In this document: positions 14,601 to 29,600 of the stretch, piece by piece
Layout of the letters: each line of letters starts with the position of its first letter
Numbering within the stretch: the first letter of the stretch is position 1
NCBI GenBank assembly: GCA_013397435.1
Contig: VZRG01000733.1
Coordinates: 270,996 to 334,995, forward strand
Direction: 5' to 3'
Length of the DNA: 64,000 nt
Origin: Erythrocercus mccallii
Taxonomy: Eukaryota; Chordata; Aves; Passeriformes; Dicruridae
Notes under the pieces: generated by a model
Told to the model about the DNA's origin: nothing
Databases searched by the model: none
The model's input: only the letters and a program-made list of their open reading frames with translations
Position numbers and translations under genes: made by a program

Positions 14601-17600
14601 TTTTCACTACTTTTGTTCTCCTCTATTTTGTGGAAATGATAATTCTACTTAATAGTCATAGTGAGATTTGTTTAAAAAGCTCTGATGAGAAGCCATTTGT
14701 AGTCTAGGAGGTCTCAAAACATAGTGTCTATACATAAATACATACACAAGCCTTTGGAATCATTAAAAAGTCATCATCAACATGAAGCCTGAAATTATTT
14801 AAACCATTGATTGTTCAAAGTAGTTTCGAAAGTACTGCTCTGTAAGGTAGAGTATGCAAGGATGGACTGCATTCTGCTGGAGCAGAATACAGAATTTTTA
14901 AGATTTTTTGGAGGAGTTGGCAGTTGGTGCCTTCTTGCATCAGTTTGAAAGGAGACTTTGCATTTTCACTGTCATTTTTCCAACCTAAACAAGGGCTATT
15001 TCCGTCTGACTGAAGACTACAATGGAAGATTTTGTGACCTCATCTCAATTACTGAAGAGGAAATTGAAATGCAGCACCTAAGACAGATGATTTTTTCAAA
15101 CATTCACAATGAAGATTACAAGATTCTGATGAGGCTGATACAAAAAAAAGTCAGAGAAATTCTATCTCCTTCCCAATGTCACTTCAATGCAATTGGGATA
15201 AAAGGAAATACATTCTGGAAGAGAGCAAATGGGAAAAAAAAAAGCATTCTTTGTCAACTTTTACTCCTCTCTCTTCCTTCCAGCTATTCTATAAAATCTG
15301 CAAGTTTTTATCTTGACACTGTAACTTTATACTTGATTGTGTGTGATTTGAAGTGTGCTTCTCGAAAGAAAACTAATTAAAAAACTGAGTTCGTCATATG
15401 ACTATCATAAGAATGAAATCTGGAAAAGTATTTATCACATATTTGTAGACCTAATTATAGGCCCCACCTCAAATTAGCAGTAGTTTTGCCTCATCCTCAC
15501 TTATCTATTTTATTAAAATCTGTAATCACATAGTTGCAATATGCTATACCTGGAAAAAAATCAAAGGCATCATAAATTTACAATTCTGTATCAAGGTCAG
15601 TTTTGGCAAGGATTCTACTGTGCAAAACTAAAGGTAGATTTAAAATTCAAAATTCAGGTTCAATCCACTTACCTGTGAAAAGGAAGAAGATCAAAACCAT
15701 AATCATGGTATAACCAAAATATAAAATGGTGCTAGCTGTTCCTGTGATTTGCAGTTTAGAAAAGAAATAATGTATTGCATATATTAGGAAATAAACCGCA
15801 GTGAAGCCACTAGTGAGAAATGAACGCCACTGCCAGTGATAGTCCTAGAAGGAGTGAGGAAAAAATACAAATGTGTGAGCAATACTGCGTACACCTCTAG
15901 CCCACTGACCCTACTAGTGAACGCAGAGCTACTTTCTCTATTACGACTTAATCCAAAAGTAAGTTTTTGTAGGGTTTTTTTATCTAGAGGGAGAAGAACT
16001 ATGTATAATCAATACTGCTTTAGTTACACCATTCAAAATTAGAGATAAGTAACCTAAAGATCAATAGCAAATACAAAAAATACTAAAACCCCAAATAAGT
16101 CAGATGTACTTATTTCCAGCCATAGAGATTTTCTCCCCCAAGCTTGGGCATGTCCAAAATGCAGTCTGACTGAACAAAATTAGTGGATTAATTTAGCACC
16201 TTCAGAGAGCAGGGAGTGAGAATCTAAAGGTGGGATATCTGACTTAGCAACACCCAGTGCAGAGTTTTAATATTTCTTACAAGTTTTGCCAAAAGTAGCC
16301 TGCTTCACTTTTTAAAGACACTGTTTAAGTACATCTCATCTAGCACTAGTGTTCATGTTGAATACTGGAATACTTATTTTCAATTACAGAAGCATTAAAA
16401 TTTATTTAACCATTCTTAGAACATTACCAAGTTTGAAAACAATGGAAATATTTCCTACCTCTGCACACAGATGGAAGTAGCAGAGCAATATTGTAGCCTC
16501 AGAACATGTAATAACCAAAATAATGAATACCAGAAACAGGAAGCCAAACATGTAATACATCTGGTGGGACCTATAAAAGGGAGTTAAAAATTAAAATGGC
16601 CATTGTGCTATTATTATTTCTTCATATGTAGTAACATCACCTTCACCTTGAGTATTTCCCCTTCCTATTGAAATACTGTCAATTGTGTAGCCATACAATT
16701 GACTAATTTATTTTCTAACTAAGAATAGGAACCTTGGCAGCTCAGTCTGAGAACACTCAGAAAGCAAGACCAAAGCATGCTCCTGGATCGGATTTTAGAG
16801 AAAGAAATGACTAAACATAATACTGAAATCACAATTCCAGTGAAGTCAGCATGACCTCTTCCACTGACTTCAGCAGAACCTGGATTTCACCTCACATTTC
16901 AATCAAAGGGGCAGAGCTCCAAAATAACAAGAAATGTCAAATGCTGTAGCTGTCTGTGTTGGGTAGAGGCACCTATTCAAGGTTCAGAAACAGTTTAACA
17001 AGATCTAGTAACTAAATTTTGCCAGAAGGAAGACAAATTGCTCACAGTAGATTAGTTTGTCAGTGAGCTCACATCAAAATTACACTGGACTAGTCTATGG
17101 TGCTTTATTTTTAAAATAATTACTCTTTTTCTTAAATAAAGATTTCACAAGAATTTGTTCTTGGTTCTTTGTTTTCCTCTCAAGAGTAGTAATACTTTTT
17201 TAGCCTAATAACAACTACCCAAAAAATCTCAAGTTTATTTTAATAAACTTTACTACTGTCAAGTTATATGCCATGTATCAGCTTCAGAGCCACTTCCACA
17301 TGAAGTCAGAAGAGAAGCATGAGAAAACAACAAACTATCTGAAGGTAGGTCAGCTGTAAATTGCTAAGCATATCACAGCCACCTCTCTGTACATCCCAAC
17401 AAGCACAACAGGCACAACAACTGACTATCTTTAAAACAATAAAACATTAGAAAGATGTTAACATTTAAATTTTATTGAACCAGTATTATGGTAACCCTGC
17501 ATCCTCAAAAAATCAGGCAAAGCATCTTGAAGAAAAACTTTCGCAAAGAAATTACCACTTTTTATGACAGAAAATTCAATTTATGGCGAACTTACCAAAT

Positions 17601-20600
17601 ACTATTGAGAATAAAGAACAACTGTATAAAGATACATCCAAAAGGAAGAATCCCTCCCATGATAATGCCAGGTAATGGCTTTGTATAGAACGATTGCTCA
17701 GGAATTTGTCGCGGAATTTGGTTTGTGCGAACAGGGTGTTCAATAGCCTTTAAATGAAAATAACAAACAAATAAATAAAATGTCAGAGCTTTTTGCTTTC
17801 TTTTTCTAATGAGTGGAGACAAAAAAGTCTACTCTTTGTTTTGAGCATGTGCATACCCAGCTACACTACATTTGCTTTTGCTCCTGGCTCAGTTACCGAC
17901 ACTTGCTTGGCAAACTCGTTAAAAGCCAGCTCTTACTGAAAACATAGTGACAGATATTTTTGACTTCCTTTTTAATGTTTGCGTATCTATCATCTGTTAT
18001 AGAGCCTGAGCTGATTTACATTTCAGCTGGGGTAGTGGTGGTGCTTTCACCTTCTAAAAATTCCTGCATGTTGTTTTTCATGATTTACTTCAAGAATCGC
18101 ACTAGGATAAACTTACTGAAAGGACTCAATCTGGCCATTTAATCCTAATTTAAGACACATGCATGGATCAGCATGGTGGGAGAAAACAACATAAGGCATC
18201 GTAAGATACATGCATACTTTGCATCTTTCCCCTTTCATAAAGATTACATCAAAAGCATCAATAGATACTTCCTTTCTGATTTGATTTTCAAGTTTTTATG
18301 ACACGTACAACATTGTCTTCTTATCTTATCAAATCTTCCCTCTTTAAAAGAAGATGTACACACCTGTACAATGCAGGGGAACTTCAACATGCATATCAGA
18401 AAAAAACCCACTGAATTCTGGTTAAGAGAAACAGAATAACTACACAACTGACTTAAAAAGTACCTACTAAAACAATATCCTCTGAAGATATTACAGGAGA
18501 TCTACAGAGAGAAGGAACCCTGGCTTCCTATGCAGGAGAAAACCCATGAATATATCTCCATTTACAGAAATTTATTTGAGGGGGATAGTAAACTGTTTTT
18601 TAAGAAAAAAAAAAAACCTCATTATTTAACTATTTGGTCACCAAATTATGAAACGTTTGGTCACAAGGAGCCCTCATAAAAATACATAAAATTGATTTGT
18701 TTAGGATTAAATCACAATGTCTGCCAAGCAGAGATAACCATTTACAGAACACTTATGCAAACAGATTTCACAGAACTCCAGCAATTTGATCAGGAAACAT
18801 CCTCAATGTACCAGGCAGACAAGAAATATATGACGAAACCCAGAAATGCATCATTTGCTTTCCCTTATACTTGCGCGGTCAAGTACTTGTTTTAGCATAT
18901 GAAATAGATGCTAATTAAAATTAAAACGCTCAAATCACTGATTTATCTGTGGCAGTCACTCAATAAAATACAATGATAACCCAAATCGCTGCAGAGAAGT
19001 ATCACTGCCACCAACCATGTGTCACGGCCTTGGAATACCAAGATTGCTTATTTTATGCAGTTCTAAAGTAACTGAACAGAACTGGAGCCAACAGTGCAAC
19101 TAGCTTAGGTGCCACCTCAGTCATGGCCTATATAGAGAAAAATATTTCTGTGTATTTATGTATGTATACACTTAAAAAATCAATTTCTCGGGAACACTTA
19201 CGTTTTTCTTAAACCCAAAATAGGCACCAATAAATGTCAGTGGTACAGATATGCAAAACCAGAGTGCCAAAATAGCAACCAAGGTACCGAACGGAATAGC
19301 TGCTGAAGAGCCTTCTCCCCAGAGAATGAGGTTCATGATAAAAAAATCCGCAAAAACAATTCTGAAAAACACACAGCACACTTAGAGCACAGAAATACTT
19401 AACATTTAGTACTGTTGACAAAACAATGGCACTGTTTTAAGATTTTAGCACTAATCTCTGCTAAAACCAAATGACACATGCAAAATATGAAAACAAAGAG
19501 GTCAGACAAGCAATTCTTTGTTAATCTAGTGGGACTGAACTCCAGCAGGTGCTGACGTTCCAACTAAGCTACTTCAAATATATGCTTGTCTTAACTACAC
19601 TTCGGGGTAGGACTGCTTGCTGTGATTAAGTGGAAAAAATTATCAGAATGGTTATACATTATATGACACTATATAAGGCTGACTACAGTGTGGTCAGAGA
19701 AACAGTCCAGAGAATAAAAGAAAACAATGAATAAGTAGGCCCAAAACTTACTACTATCCTAATGCTTTTTCCTAATCAACCTTTTCATGTGGTGAGAATA
19801 AACAAATGCTTACAAAAAAAAAATATCTAAGGATGATATGCCATTAACATACTCATCTTTGTCAAAAGCACGAGGATACTCTTGTAGCTTCCAGAATAAA
19901 GGGACAATGTAAGATCTACTTGTATAGCTGAAACTTAAAAAATTAGCTATGCACATCAGAGAAACAATTTAATTCTCTTAATCATGGCAATATTCTCAAC
20001 TTACCCAGGACAAAGGAATGATGTCAGCAGGACATTAGTTTTCCATTTCTCACCTCCAAATGCTGTATATTAAAACATTTGATAGACATTAGAACATGCA
20101 ATAAGCTCAACTATTAATTTTCCAGTCCATTTACCTGTTATACTTAACTTGCAAATACTTAAATAATGTGCTATCATGCCCAAATTTAAAACAGTAAACT
20201 AAATATTCAGTAATAAAATTAGATTTCTTTATCCTATTGCTTAACCAGAGAACTTCAATGCAAAATGTCTCAGACCAAGGTCAGGAAAGGTATCCAAATA
20301 AAACTGTCTCTGACCACTTTATCTACTAAAAGGAGACAGCAGATTTGCAGTATTTCTAAGTCTTTAAAATATTTTAAACCTGGAGTGATTAAGAAATTTA
20401 AGCTTTTTCTAGCATTTCACTGCAGGTTTCAGTAGGTAAAGATATATAAATATGTGAAAACCAAGCTTAACAGTTTTCTTGAAATAATTCTTGCCTATGA
20501 ATCTTACAGGAGAGTCAGAACTAACACGCTTACAGAAGTAGTGATGTTTTCTTGAGTCTTAACAGCATTAAGCAGTGGTGATACGAAAAAACTAAAGATA

Positions 20601-23600
20601 GCTTTATTAAGAAAATCTTTATGAATTTGCACTATGCTGATAAAAATTCTAGACAGTATACTTTCAAATGAAAATATCCTGCTGGAGTGCAGTGAAGCTG
20701 ATAATTTCATCTGAGCACTGCCATAATGACATGCTACTTTATTTCAAGAGTCAGAAGTGATTATGGTTAGAGTGATTTTAATTAAGTTTCTATTTCTTCA
20801 TAAAAACTTGTTAGAACGTGACAGCAGCTATTAAGATTAACCATTTAATTTCAACTCAGGTTTCCTTTTTTAAATGCAGTTTTGAAAAAAACCCCCAGGT
20901 TTTAAAACTGGATATCCATTTCAGTTGCATTTTGGTTTATGTCTCACATTACTTTATTTGTATACTATTAAAAAAACCCTATTCATGTTTACATGGTCTA
21001 TTATACAGGGTATAAACTACTTCCTGTTAGAACAAAAATATCTCTGGATCAGTCATTAACTGTCTTAGTAGTTAAACACAACATTCAAGTATCAACTAAG
21101 TGATTCCCAGAAAGTAAAATGTGAAATTTTATCATTAATAAATACATCTCCACCAAGACACAAGATTCAATTTACCATTAATACACTTCAAAATATTCTT
21201 CAAAACACACAGTATACACCACAATGTAAAAGAATAATTCTATCCCAAATTACACTCTTAGTACTAAAGTTTCCTTCCATTTAAGTCTAACTGACTTGGA
21301 TATTAGGAATACTTCCCTGTCATGTCACCAGCACTGTGTAAAAACTCCCTACAAGATACAACCTCACTTTTCCCACTGGTTTTCCCCACATGAAAACTAC
21401 AAAATGGATAGAAGAAAGAACTCCAGTATCTACTGCCAGGATGAAGTTCTGAAATAAACTTTTACTCTAGCCCTGTATATTCACAACTAAAGAGTCCAAC
21501 AGATCCATCTCTCTCAGTCAAAAAAACTTTTACCTTGAGTAAGGTAATTAAAACAAGCTGTATTTGGAATGCCATGCTTCACCTTAAAATAAATCAGAGG
21601 ATACAGGGGTAAACCATCTGAGGCTGGTAGGCAGACAGGTCTTGAAACAATAGCTGGGATCAGTGAGGGAAAACAGTATCAACTAACTCCTGTCAGGGGC
21701 TCAAACACCACGGGGTTGGTTTCTACAACTACAGAACACCTAACAATCCTTCTCCCCGTGCTCCAGCCACAGTTCAGCAAGCATTATTCTCCAAAATACC
21801 TGGGAGCTAGCTAAAAAGAGGTAAAAAATGTAAGGCATGCAAGAACTGAGGTTCATGATTTGGGGGTGCAGGTGTGTGTTACCAAGCAATATCCACAAAT
21901 GCAGGTTTGCACCTTCCCAGCAGTGATAGGAAACAGAAGCAGAAAAAGGTCTGATGTAAAGATGTAACGACCTCAGTACCAATGCTATTTAATTTCACAA
22001 ATACATAGAAGCAAGAGCAATTCAGGGTCTTTAGGCACGATTACATCAAAACCAGTGTAACTATGTTAAGTGTTCTATATATATGTTCTGTTGTTAAAGT
22101 AAGTACATTTCTCCAAGTTGCCCTGAGGGAAGCTACAAACAGTGCAGCAAAATAAAAACCAGTTCTGTAATGATTATTTACGTTAATGAACTTAAGTCTT
22201 GTCATTTTCAGTAACTATTACTCACATTTGTAGAATCTAGCAGCAACATAACCAGCTGGAGTTCCAAGAAGTACCCACAAAACTACAGCACAGGTCATTA
22301 GGGCTCCCCTGTTAGCAGGTGACAAAAATCCCAGGCAAGCAAAAACTGTGAAGCAGAGATGCACAATTTTAGAAAATATGTTAGAAACCTTAGTCTATAT
22401 GTTTGACTTAAAGACAGTACATCAGTTATCTTAAAATCTGTGCATACCAAGTTGCATGTCTACTACACCAGCTCAGCTGTTCCTAATGACTCTTACGAAA
22501 TTTCTAGAAAAAACAATACTTCTATTTTTGCTAGCACCATGCAGTTAGCAGTGAAAAATCACATACAATCAACTAAATCCTCCCACTTTACTTACATAGG
22601 GTAACAAAAGTCATTATTAAGATCTGTGTGCCAGAGCCTAGAAAAACTGACAACAGCATTCCTTTTCTTGGAGGCCTGAAAATATCACCATGAACCAGTT
22701 TCCAGCCAAATTCTTCTTGGGCATCTTCCTGTTAAAGAAATACATCTATCTTAATACAGTAGATTGCAACTTAAATAGCCTGTTACAGCTACACATTAAA
22801 CTGAAAAAATAACATTCCAAATAAATTTTAGGAGTTACATTTTTGACTTACAGTGGAATCCATTTGATTGTATCTTGCAATATCTTTATGCAGTGTCCTC
22901 AACATAATCATAGCTACCATTCCAGACAGAAAGAGGACAATCACCAGTGAATTCATAATACTGAAAAGAAAAAAAGAAAATAAATTAGGATCATCATTCA
23001 AACTGCAATGTAAACACTTCAGTACAATAAAATTCCTTCTTACCTGAACCACTGGATGTGAGTGTGAGGCATGGATTCCAAAATATAATCCCATCTTGAT
23101 GCCCACCTGATAGTTTTTTCTTCCTGAAAGAGTGAACACATGAACTTCAGATACAGTCAGTATCCAACTCATACATTTAAAAGCTGATGTTCATGCAAAG
23201 CAATCTTAAATCTCGTGACTAATTGAAACTTCAAATTCCATGCCTTACAGGGAATAGTTTAATAATAGCTACCCAGAGCAAACGTAAGATTTGACCACAG
23301 AATCTAAACCAAAATGTTTTCTGAATTTGAGCACCTGTGTATTCTTAAGATATTAAGGCTTAATTGTGCATCCTCCCTTCAAGAACTGTATTAGTTCATC
23401 TGGAATGGACTAGCAGAATAATGAAAGAACATGCATTATTTAGCACGTGTAAGTCTGTATATCTATGCTACAGTCTCCAGCACAATACTTCACTCTCTAG
23501 ATCATGCTCTGTCCAAATTATCCTTTGCTTTCATATAACCTCATTTCGGTACCAACTACCAATCCCATTACAAACAGCTTTTACTGCAGGACAGGTGGGG

Positions 23601-26600
23601 AGATGATACTACAGAACTTACACTGTTAGTAGAGGGAAGCAAATTATTCCGGCAGGCATTTCAACAGATTAAACTTATTCAAAATGAACATTCATTGATC
23701 AGAACCACTTCAAAAAGAACATTTCTTGGTTTTACTTTCAGAATAAACAGGAAAAAAAGGAATAGACTGTGCTAATCAAGGTGAAGACGGCTATTAAACA
23801 ATCATGAACACTACTATCAACTAATGAAATTGGCTAGGTGTCTAGGCTGTTATTTCAGTAATTTATAACATCTAAGAGCAAGAGTGCTTTCCGGTAAAGC
23901 CAGGTTTTGAAAAGAACCCATTGGATTAAAAAAATGAGTCAAGATCATATATCTAGCTCACTGAGATAATAAAACCATGTCTCAAAGCAAGCAACAAATT
24001 TCTAAACCAATATCAATGACTCTAGGACAGAACTGCATTTTTCCTCATACCTAAACTGCCCTTTTTTTGGTCTTCCTGAGATGGTCTGCCAACCCAATTA
24101 AAATTAATAAGACTACCTCCAACTGATGTAAAATTATGCACAAGACAGTTGCACACACACAGCTGGGCACGTCATTTTTAAGGACAAACAATAAAATAAT
24201 ATGAAGCTGAGGTCACTCTTAATTACTAACTTCTAACAGGTTTCCAGAAATACTTGCCTTTCAGTATACAAATTCATTTCAGCACCATAACTGATATAAT
24301 TTCTCAAAAGATAATTATGCAGTATATACATAATATAATCCCTCCCTTCTTACACTATTTATTGTATTTTGAACTCAGCATAACATGGAAACAGTTTGAG
24401 AAAGAGTAGGAAATTTGGATAAACAGTTTATCCAGAAAACTCCATTTCAGAAAAAACAAAATCAAAATCTCCCTCTTGTTTGTCACCAGAATGAGAAATA
24501 TTCAGCTATCACTGCTGCCTGCAGTTGCCTGATATACTGCTCCTCTGCTTTTAAATAGCAAGTAGAGTAGTAGAACAAAGACTACCAGCTTCCTACTCTT
24601 TTGCAGGTTTCCATGGGGGAAGACTTTGGAGAGAAGGCAGCTTTTGCAGGAGGAGGACAGGAAACAATCAGCTTCAACCTACCTACAACAGTAATTTGCT
24701 GAAACACACAACTTCTCAGACTTAAGAACTTGGATTGAAAAATAATCTACCAGACAACCTAGGAACATGTGGAAAGTGTGACTCTCTTAAAAACCACATG
24801 TGTTTCACACCCATTCTGTGTGTTGGTATGCAATAGTGTAATGTATGTGGTTAAATCCCAAGCCACCTCTGACATCCCAGTTCAAATAAAGTTTTAAAAC
24901 TACAAATTTACTATTCTGAGCTAATTTTAATTGTCCATCTTTATAATTCAGAGCATTAATGCATGATTTTAAGAAGTAAGTACCACAGAAATCTTAGTAC
25001 TCACATGAAAAGTAACTGAGTATGTGTATGCAATTTTGACTTCTCCACTAGCCTTATTACTTATATCCATGGGTACTCCTGAGCAATCAGGGTTGTCTGG
25101 ATGAGTATGCTTGTAACTGCAGGAAGAAAAGACACAGAATGAAAGCCACTTCACTGACAACATTCTTAAGAAAGAATTCATTTATCTTAGAAAAGCATAC
25201 CAAGGATTCTTTCCTTAAATATAAGAATTGTACTTAATGTCTCATAAATTTCAGAACTCATAAGGAACATATCCTAAGTTCAGGAATTTTTGAAACTTGA
25301 ACTTCTTAAACAAGACCCGTCTCTTCTAAAAAGAGCACTCTCTAAAGCAGAGTACCAAAAATGAAAGAAGCCTTAGTATTGCTATGAACCTCCAAAACAT
25401 TTAAAAAATTACACCACCAGAATTACTAACTTCTGTCAAAAAAAAAATACGTTCAACTGAACCAACAATGCAACAAGCTCAGTTATACCATGAAAGACGA
25501 GATGCTAAGAAATAATACAACAGACATCAGTTGTGCAAAACCCATACAGACACCAGAACAACTGAGTGAAATCTTTCTATTCAAATCCTGATTGTAACAT
25601 CAAATCTTGCACTCCAGTCAGGCTTGCAGCATGCATTGGTGCCCTATTCTGATAAGAAGACAGAATATTGCCTGGTAGAGAAATTAGGGTTCTGTATGCA
25701 TGTACGCACACACTCATCATACCCCACAAACACAGGTTTTATCTTTTCTTGGTCCAAATAGGAAAGAAGTTCACCAAGGTCCATCAAATTCAGAACAAAA
25801 TGACATTAGACTGTCCTAACTACACTACATCACTACATCAATCAACAGCAGAGGTAATCTACAGGTCACATATCTGAAAGCATTTCTGACTAGCAGCAGG
25901 TTCCCAGGTCAAAGCAAGCGTCTTGGGATTGATCACTTTTTGGTGACAAATTACTTTCAACTACTAACCTTTTTGGTTCAAGTTTAGCAGCAACTAGTCT
26001 TGCTCCCAGAGCTTCATTTTCCACAACGTGGTAATATATTTTTATGTCAACATGGTTGAAAATATAAAAGGTATCTTTTTCATGAAATTCTGACTGCAAT
26101 GACAAAAGGTTATATTAAACAATCAAAAAATATAGACATCTCAAAGTCTTAGACAGAAGTCTGCATAACAGAATTTTAGACTGCCTACGGTTTTTCTGTC
26201 AAGAAGTTCTCCTAAAACACGAATGCGAGATACTGGCAATTATAAAGACAGTAAGTGCCTTCTTGGATTAAAAACAAGTTAGAAAAGTTAATGCTGAGAA
26301 CAGTCTAGTACAACTGAAAAGTAGAAAAAAAATTTAAAATGTTTAATATATGTATTTATTAATAATTTTCTCTAACTTAAGAGGTCCTATTTTATTTAAG
26401 TAGCAAATCAAATAGATAACTATGTGACAACTTTTGTTATCAGAAGCATTTCATAAACATCAGCTATTTTAAAACAATAGTATATTTTTCAGAAATTAAA
26501 TAGAACCTCCCAAGATAAACAATGCAAATAAATGCTCTCTGTGGCAGAACCACCTTTAAAACGAAAGATGCACAGGAATGAACAGCAAGCAGCAGCCAAG

Positions 26601-29600
26601 AATGCTGAATGCAAACCTCAGGTGAAGAGAAACATCACCTTGGAATTTAGTCAGTTAAAGAGGTTGTTAAACTCACAAGAAATTGAACAGCTATGTCTAC
26701 TGAAGTTCAGTTAGTACCTCTTAAGGGTTCTATCCACACTTTTTCTATAGAGCACCCCCAATTATAAGAATAGTTACATAAATGAAATATTCTAAGAACA
26801 GTTACATAAATGAAATGTTCTACGTATCAGTTACTCCTTCAAAGGTTATTTTCCTTTTATTAAAAGCAAGTATTAAAATAAAATTATATTGTCAGATTAC
26901 ATATTTGATCATAAATGCATCCATTCATACTGAGCCCCTTATACCAACTCATTATGTAGACAATTAAACAAAACTGGCAACCACAGAAACTGTTATCTTT
27001 GGTAAGATCTATCAAGTAAAACCAACCATTTTGAAAAAACCTAAAAACCTATTCCAGGTTCTCAGTGACCTTGCCATGGAAGACGTCTGTAGTAATCTAA
27101 AGACTTCCTGGACTTTCTCTTGTATTCTTATCTCCATAATTCTTTCAGTGCACTTATCTAGACCTCCACCACCATATCATGTATCACAAGAGAATCTTTG
27201 CTCATGCAGAAATCTTATGTCTTTTTCCATCAGCTCCCAGTTTTAGGGAAAGTAAACATTCGAAAAGTATGCAGAGGTACAAACACACCTATGCAAATCT
27301 GCTTCCATGGAAACACCTCTATCCCACAAAAATGTAAAGTCTCGCAGCCTTCAAATGTTTTAATTTCTTAGGCAATGATGGATGACATGCTTTCCTTCAC
27401 CTTTACCCTCCACATGTACTAAATACTATGCATGTTCATCCCTTGATCTTTTAGAGCCCTTCTGTGCTATGCAGCATAAGAGACAAGGTTCTTAGGCATA
27501 GATCAGGCTTTCAAATTGAGGTACTTGCAGAGACCAAAACACTTACCTACTTTTAGGCAACATGGGTCCTAAAAATAGCAAGGACTCACCACAGAAACAT
27601 GATACAGGAGAAATGCTAGTCTCTAAATTAGTAAAAAGAGGTATTAAAAAATACATAATTGCATAGACATACATTAATAACACAGGCATCTTTTGGACGG
27701 CCATCTTCTGTAATATAACAGCCAATAGGAAAACCAGGATTACAGAACCTCTGGCCATCTTCCACATCATAACACCACGTCACAGGCATGTTGTCCACAA
27801 TCCTGTAAATGACACATGACACTTCACAATTTTTCAAAATACACAGTTGTAACGGAAACAAAACCAGATTAATGTTAATCTAAATTTGCTACATTCATTA
27901 CTGAACATTAACTACAAGAATAATACTGCCCATGGAATTGCACCTATTGCCAATCCAAGTTCCAAACGAGTTACAAGCATGTAGCCCTTCAACTGAAACC
28001 ACTCTATTCACTGCACTGTTTCATGAAGTCCCCTTACAAAAACAGCCCAAAGCTGAAAACTCGCCCAGTCCAAAGTTGTAACCATTTAACTTACTATTTT
28101 GCCTACAAAAAAATGGCCAAAATCACCAAATTTTCTAAACCAGCTAAAACTGACAATTTCAAGTTTAAGACAAAACACGAAATTAAAAAAATAAGCCAAC
28201 ACCACATATTATTAGTTCTCCAGCATCCTCACTGCTCTTCCATTGCAATATACATTTTTCATGGCACTCTTAAAACTTTTTGCTATTTAAGTGAATTCCT
28301 AATCATTAACCTTACTTATAGCTACTGAAGGGTATGCAACATTTTAATTAATTATTTGCATTACCAAAAAGCCACCAAACAACTGGGGAAATAATAACGT
28401 TCAAATTCGCTGCTTTTACATTATTGTCTCACAAGATTTATACTCGTATTACCTAAAACTAGAGGGTTTTTAGGCCAAATTTGTGGAAGTGCACACTCCC
28501 ATGATGAGCTGCAGAAAGTTATAAGATAGTGAGATACAAACAGTATCTAACATGCAACTAACAGTACAAATGTCAGAGAAAGGATCCCGTCTCTTCATAA
28601 AAGGTGGTACTAGAAGACCCTAAACCAATTTATATTTTATGAAGTGTTTTAATTAGCTAAAAGATAAATCCCCTAAATAGGTAATGTAAAGAAGACTTAA
28701 AATTCAATATGTGCCAGCATTAATTGATTAGCACCACTTTTCAAAGCACATCAGCAGACTGGTGGGTGAAGAGTGGTATGTGCTGCCTTTATCTACGCAA
28801 CACAGAGAGAGCTGCATAATCCCTACCAGTAGCTACCCAGCAGAAATAAACCAAAGTATTCTTGGTTTATATTGACACAACAGAAAAGGTGAAGACAGGC
28901 CCTACAAAAACAAGAGTTGCCAGGTTTTCAGGAGATTCCAAAGACTATAGCAGTTGCAAGCAGCAGCACTAACCAATTCCTACTCACTTCACCATGCTAC
29001 TACAGGGTACAATGAAATTAGGAGCTATTCCAGATTTAGATTCATTACACTTTGATCATATCAAATAAGCCAACGGCATGAAGTTCAACAAGGCCAAATG
29101 CTGGGTTCTGCATGTGGATCACAGCAGCCCAATGCAGCACTACAGACTGGGGCAATTATGGCTGAAAAACTGCCTGGCAGAAAAGGACCTGGGGTGCTGG
29201 CCCAGAGATGTCAAAAATGAGCCAGCAGTGAGCCAAGGCAGACAAGAAGGCCAGTGTTATCCTGGCCTGTATCAGCAATAGTGTGGCCAGCAGGACCAGG
29301 GCAGGGATTGTCCCTGGAAGGCCACATCTCAAATCCAGTGTCCAGTTCTGGGCCACTCACTACTAGAAAGACACTGAGGTGCTGGAGCGTGTCCAGAAAA
29401 GGGCAACAGAACAGGGGAAGGGCCTTATGATGAGTGGCTGAGGGAGCTGGGGTTGTTTACTCTGCAGAAAAGGGGCTCAAGAGAGACTTTCTCACTTATC
29501 TTCAAAAGCGTGACAGATGTTTAAGGTGGAGGTCAGTCACTTTTCCCAGGCAACTAATGATACAAAGAGAGGAAATGGCCCCACGTTGTGCCAGGGCAGG

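Noticed and set aside
14958..15380. 140-codon plus-strand frame in TM9SF2 intron 16
   Set aside because: AT-rich chance frame with no motif, antisense to the gene and without splice or promoter support.
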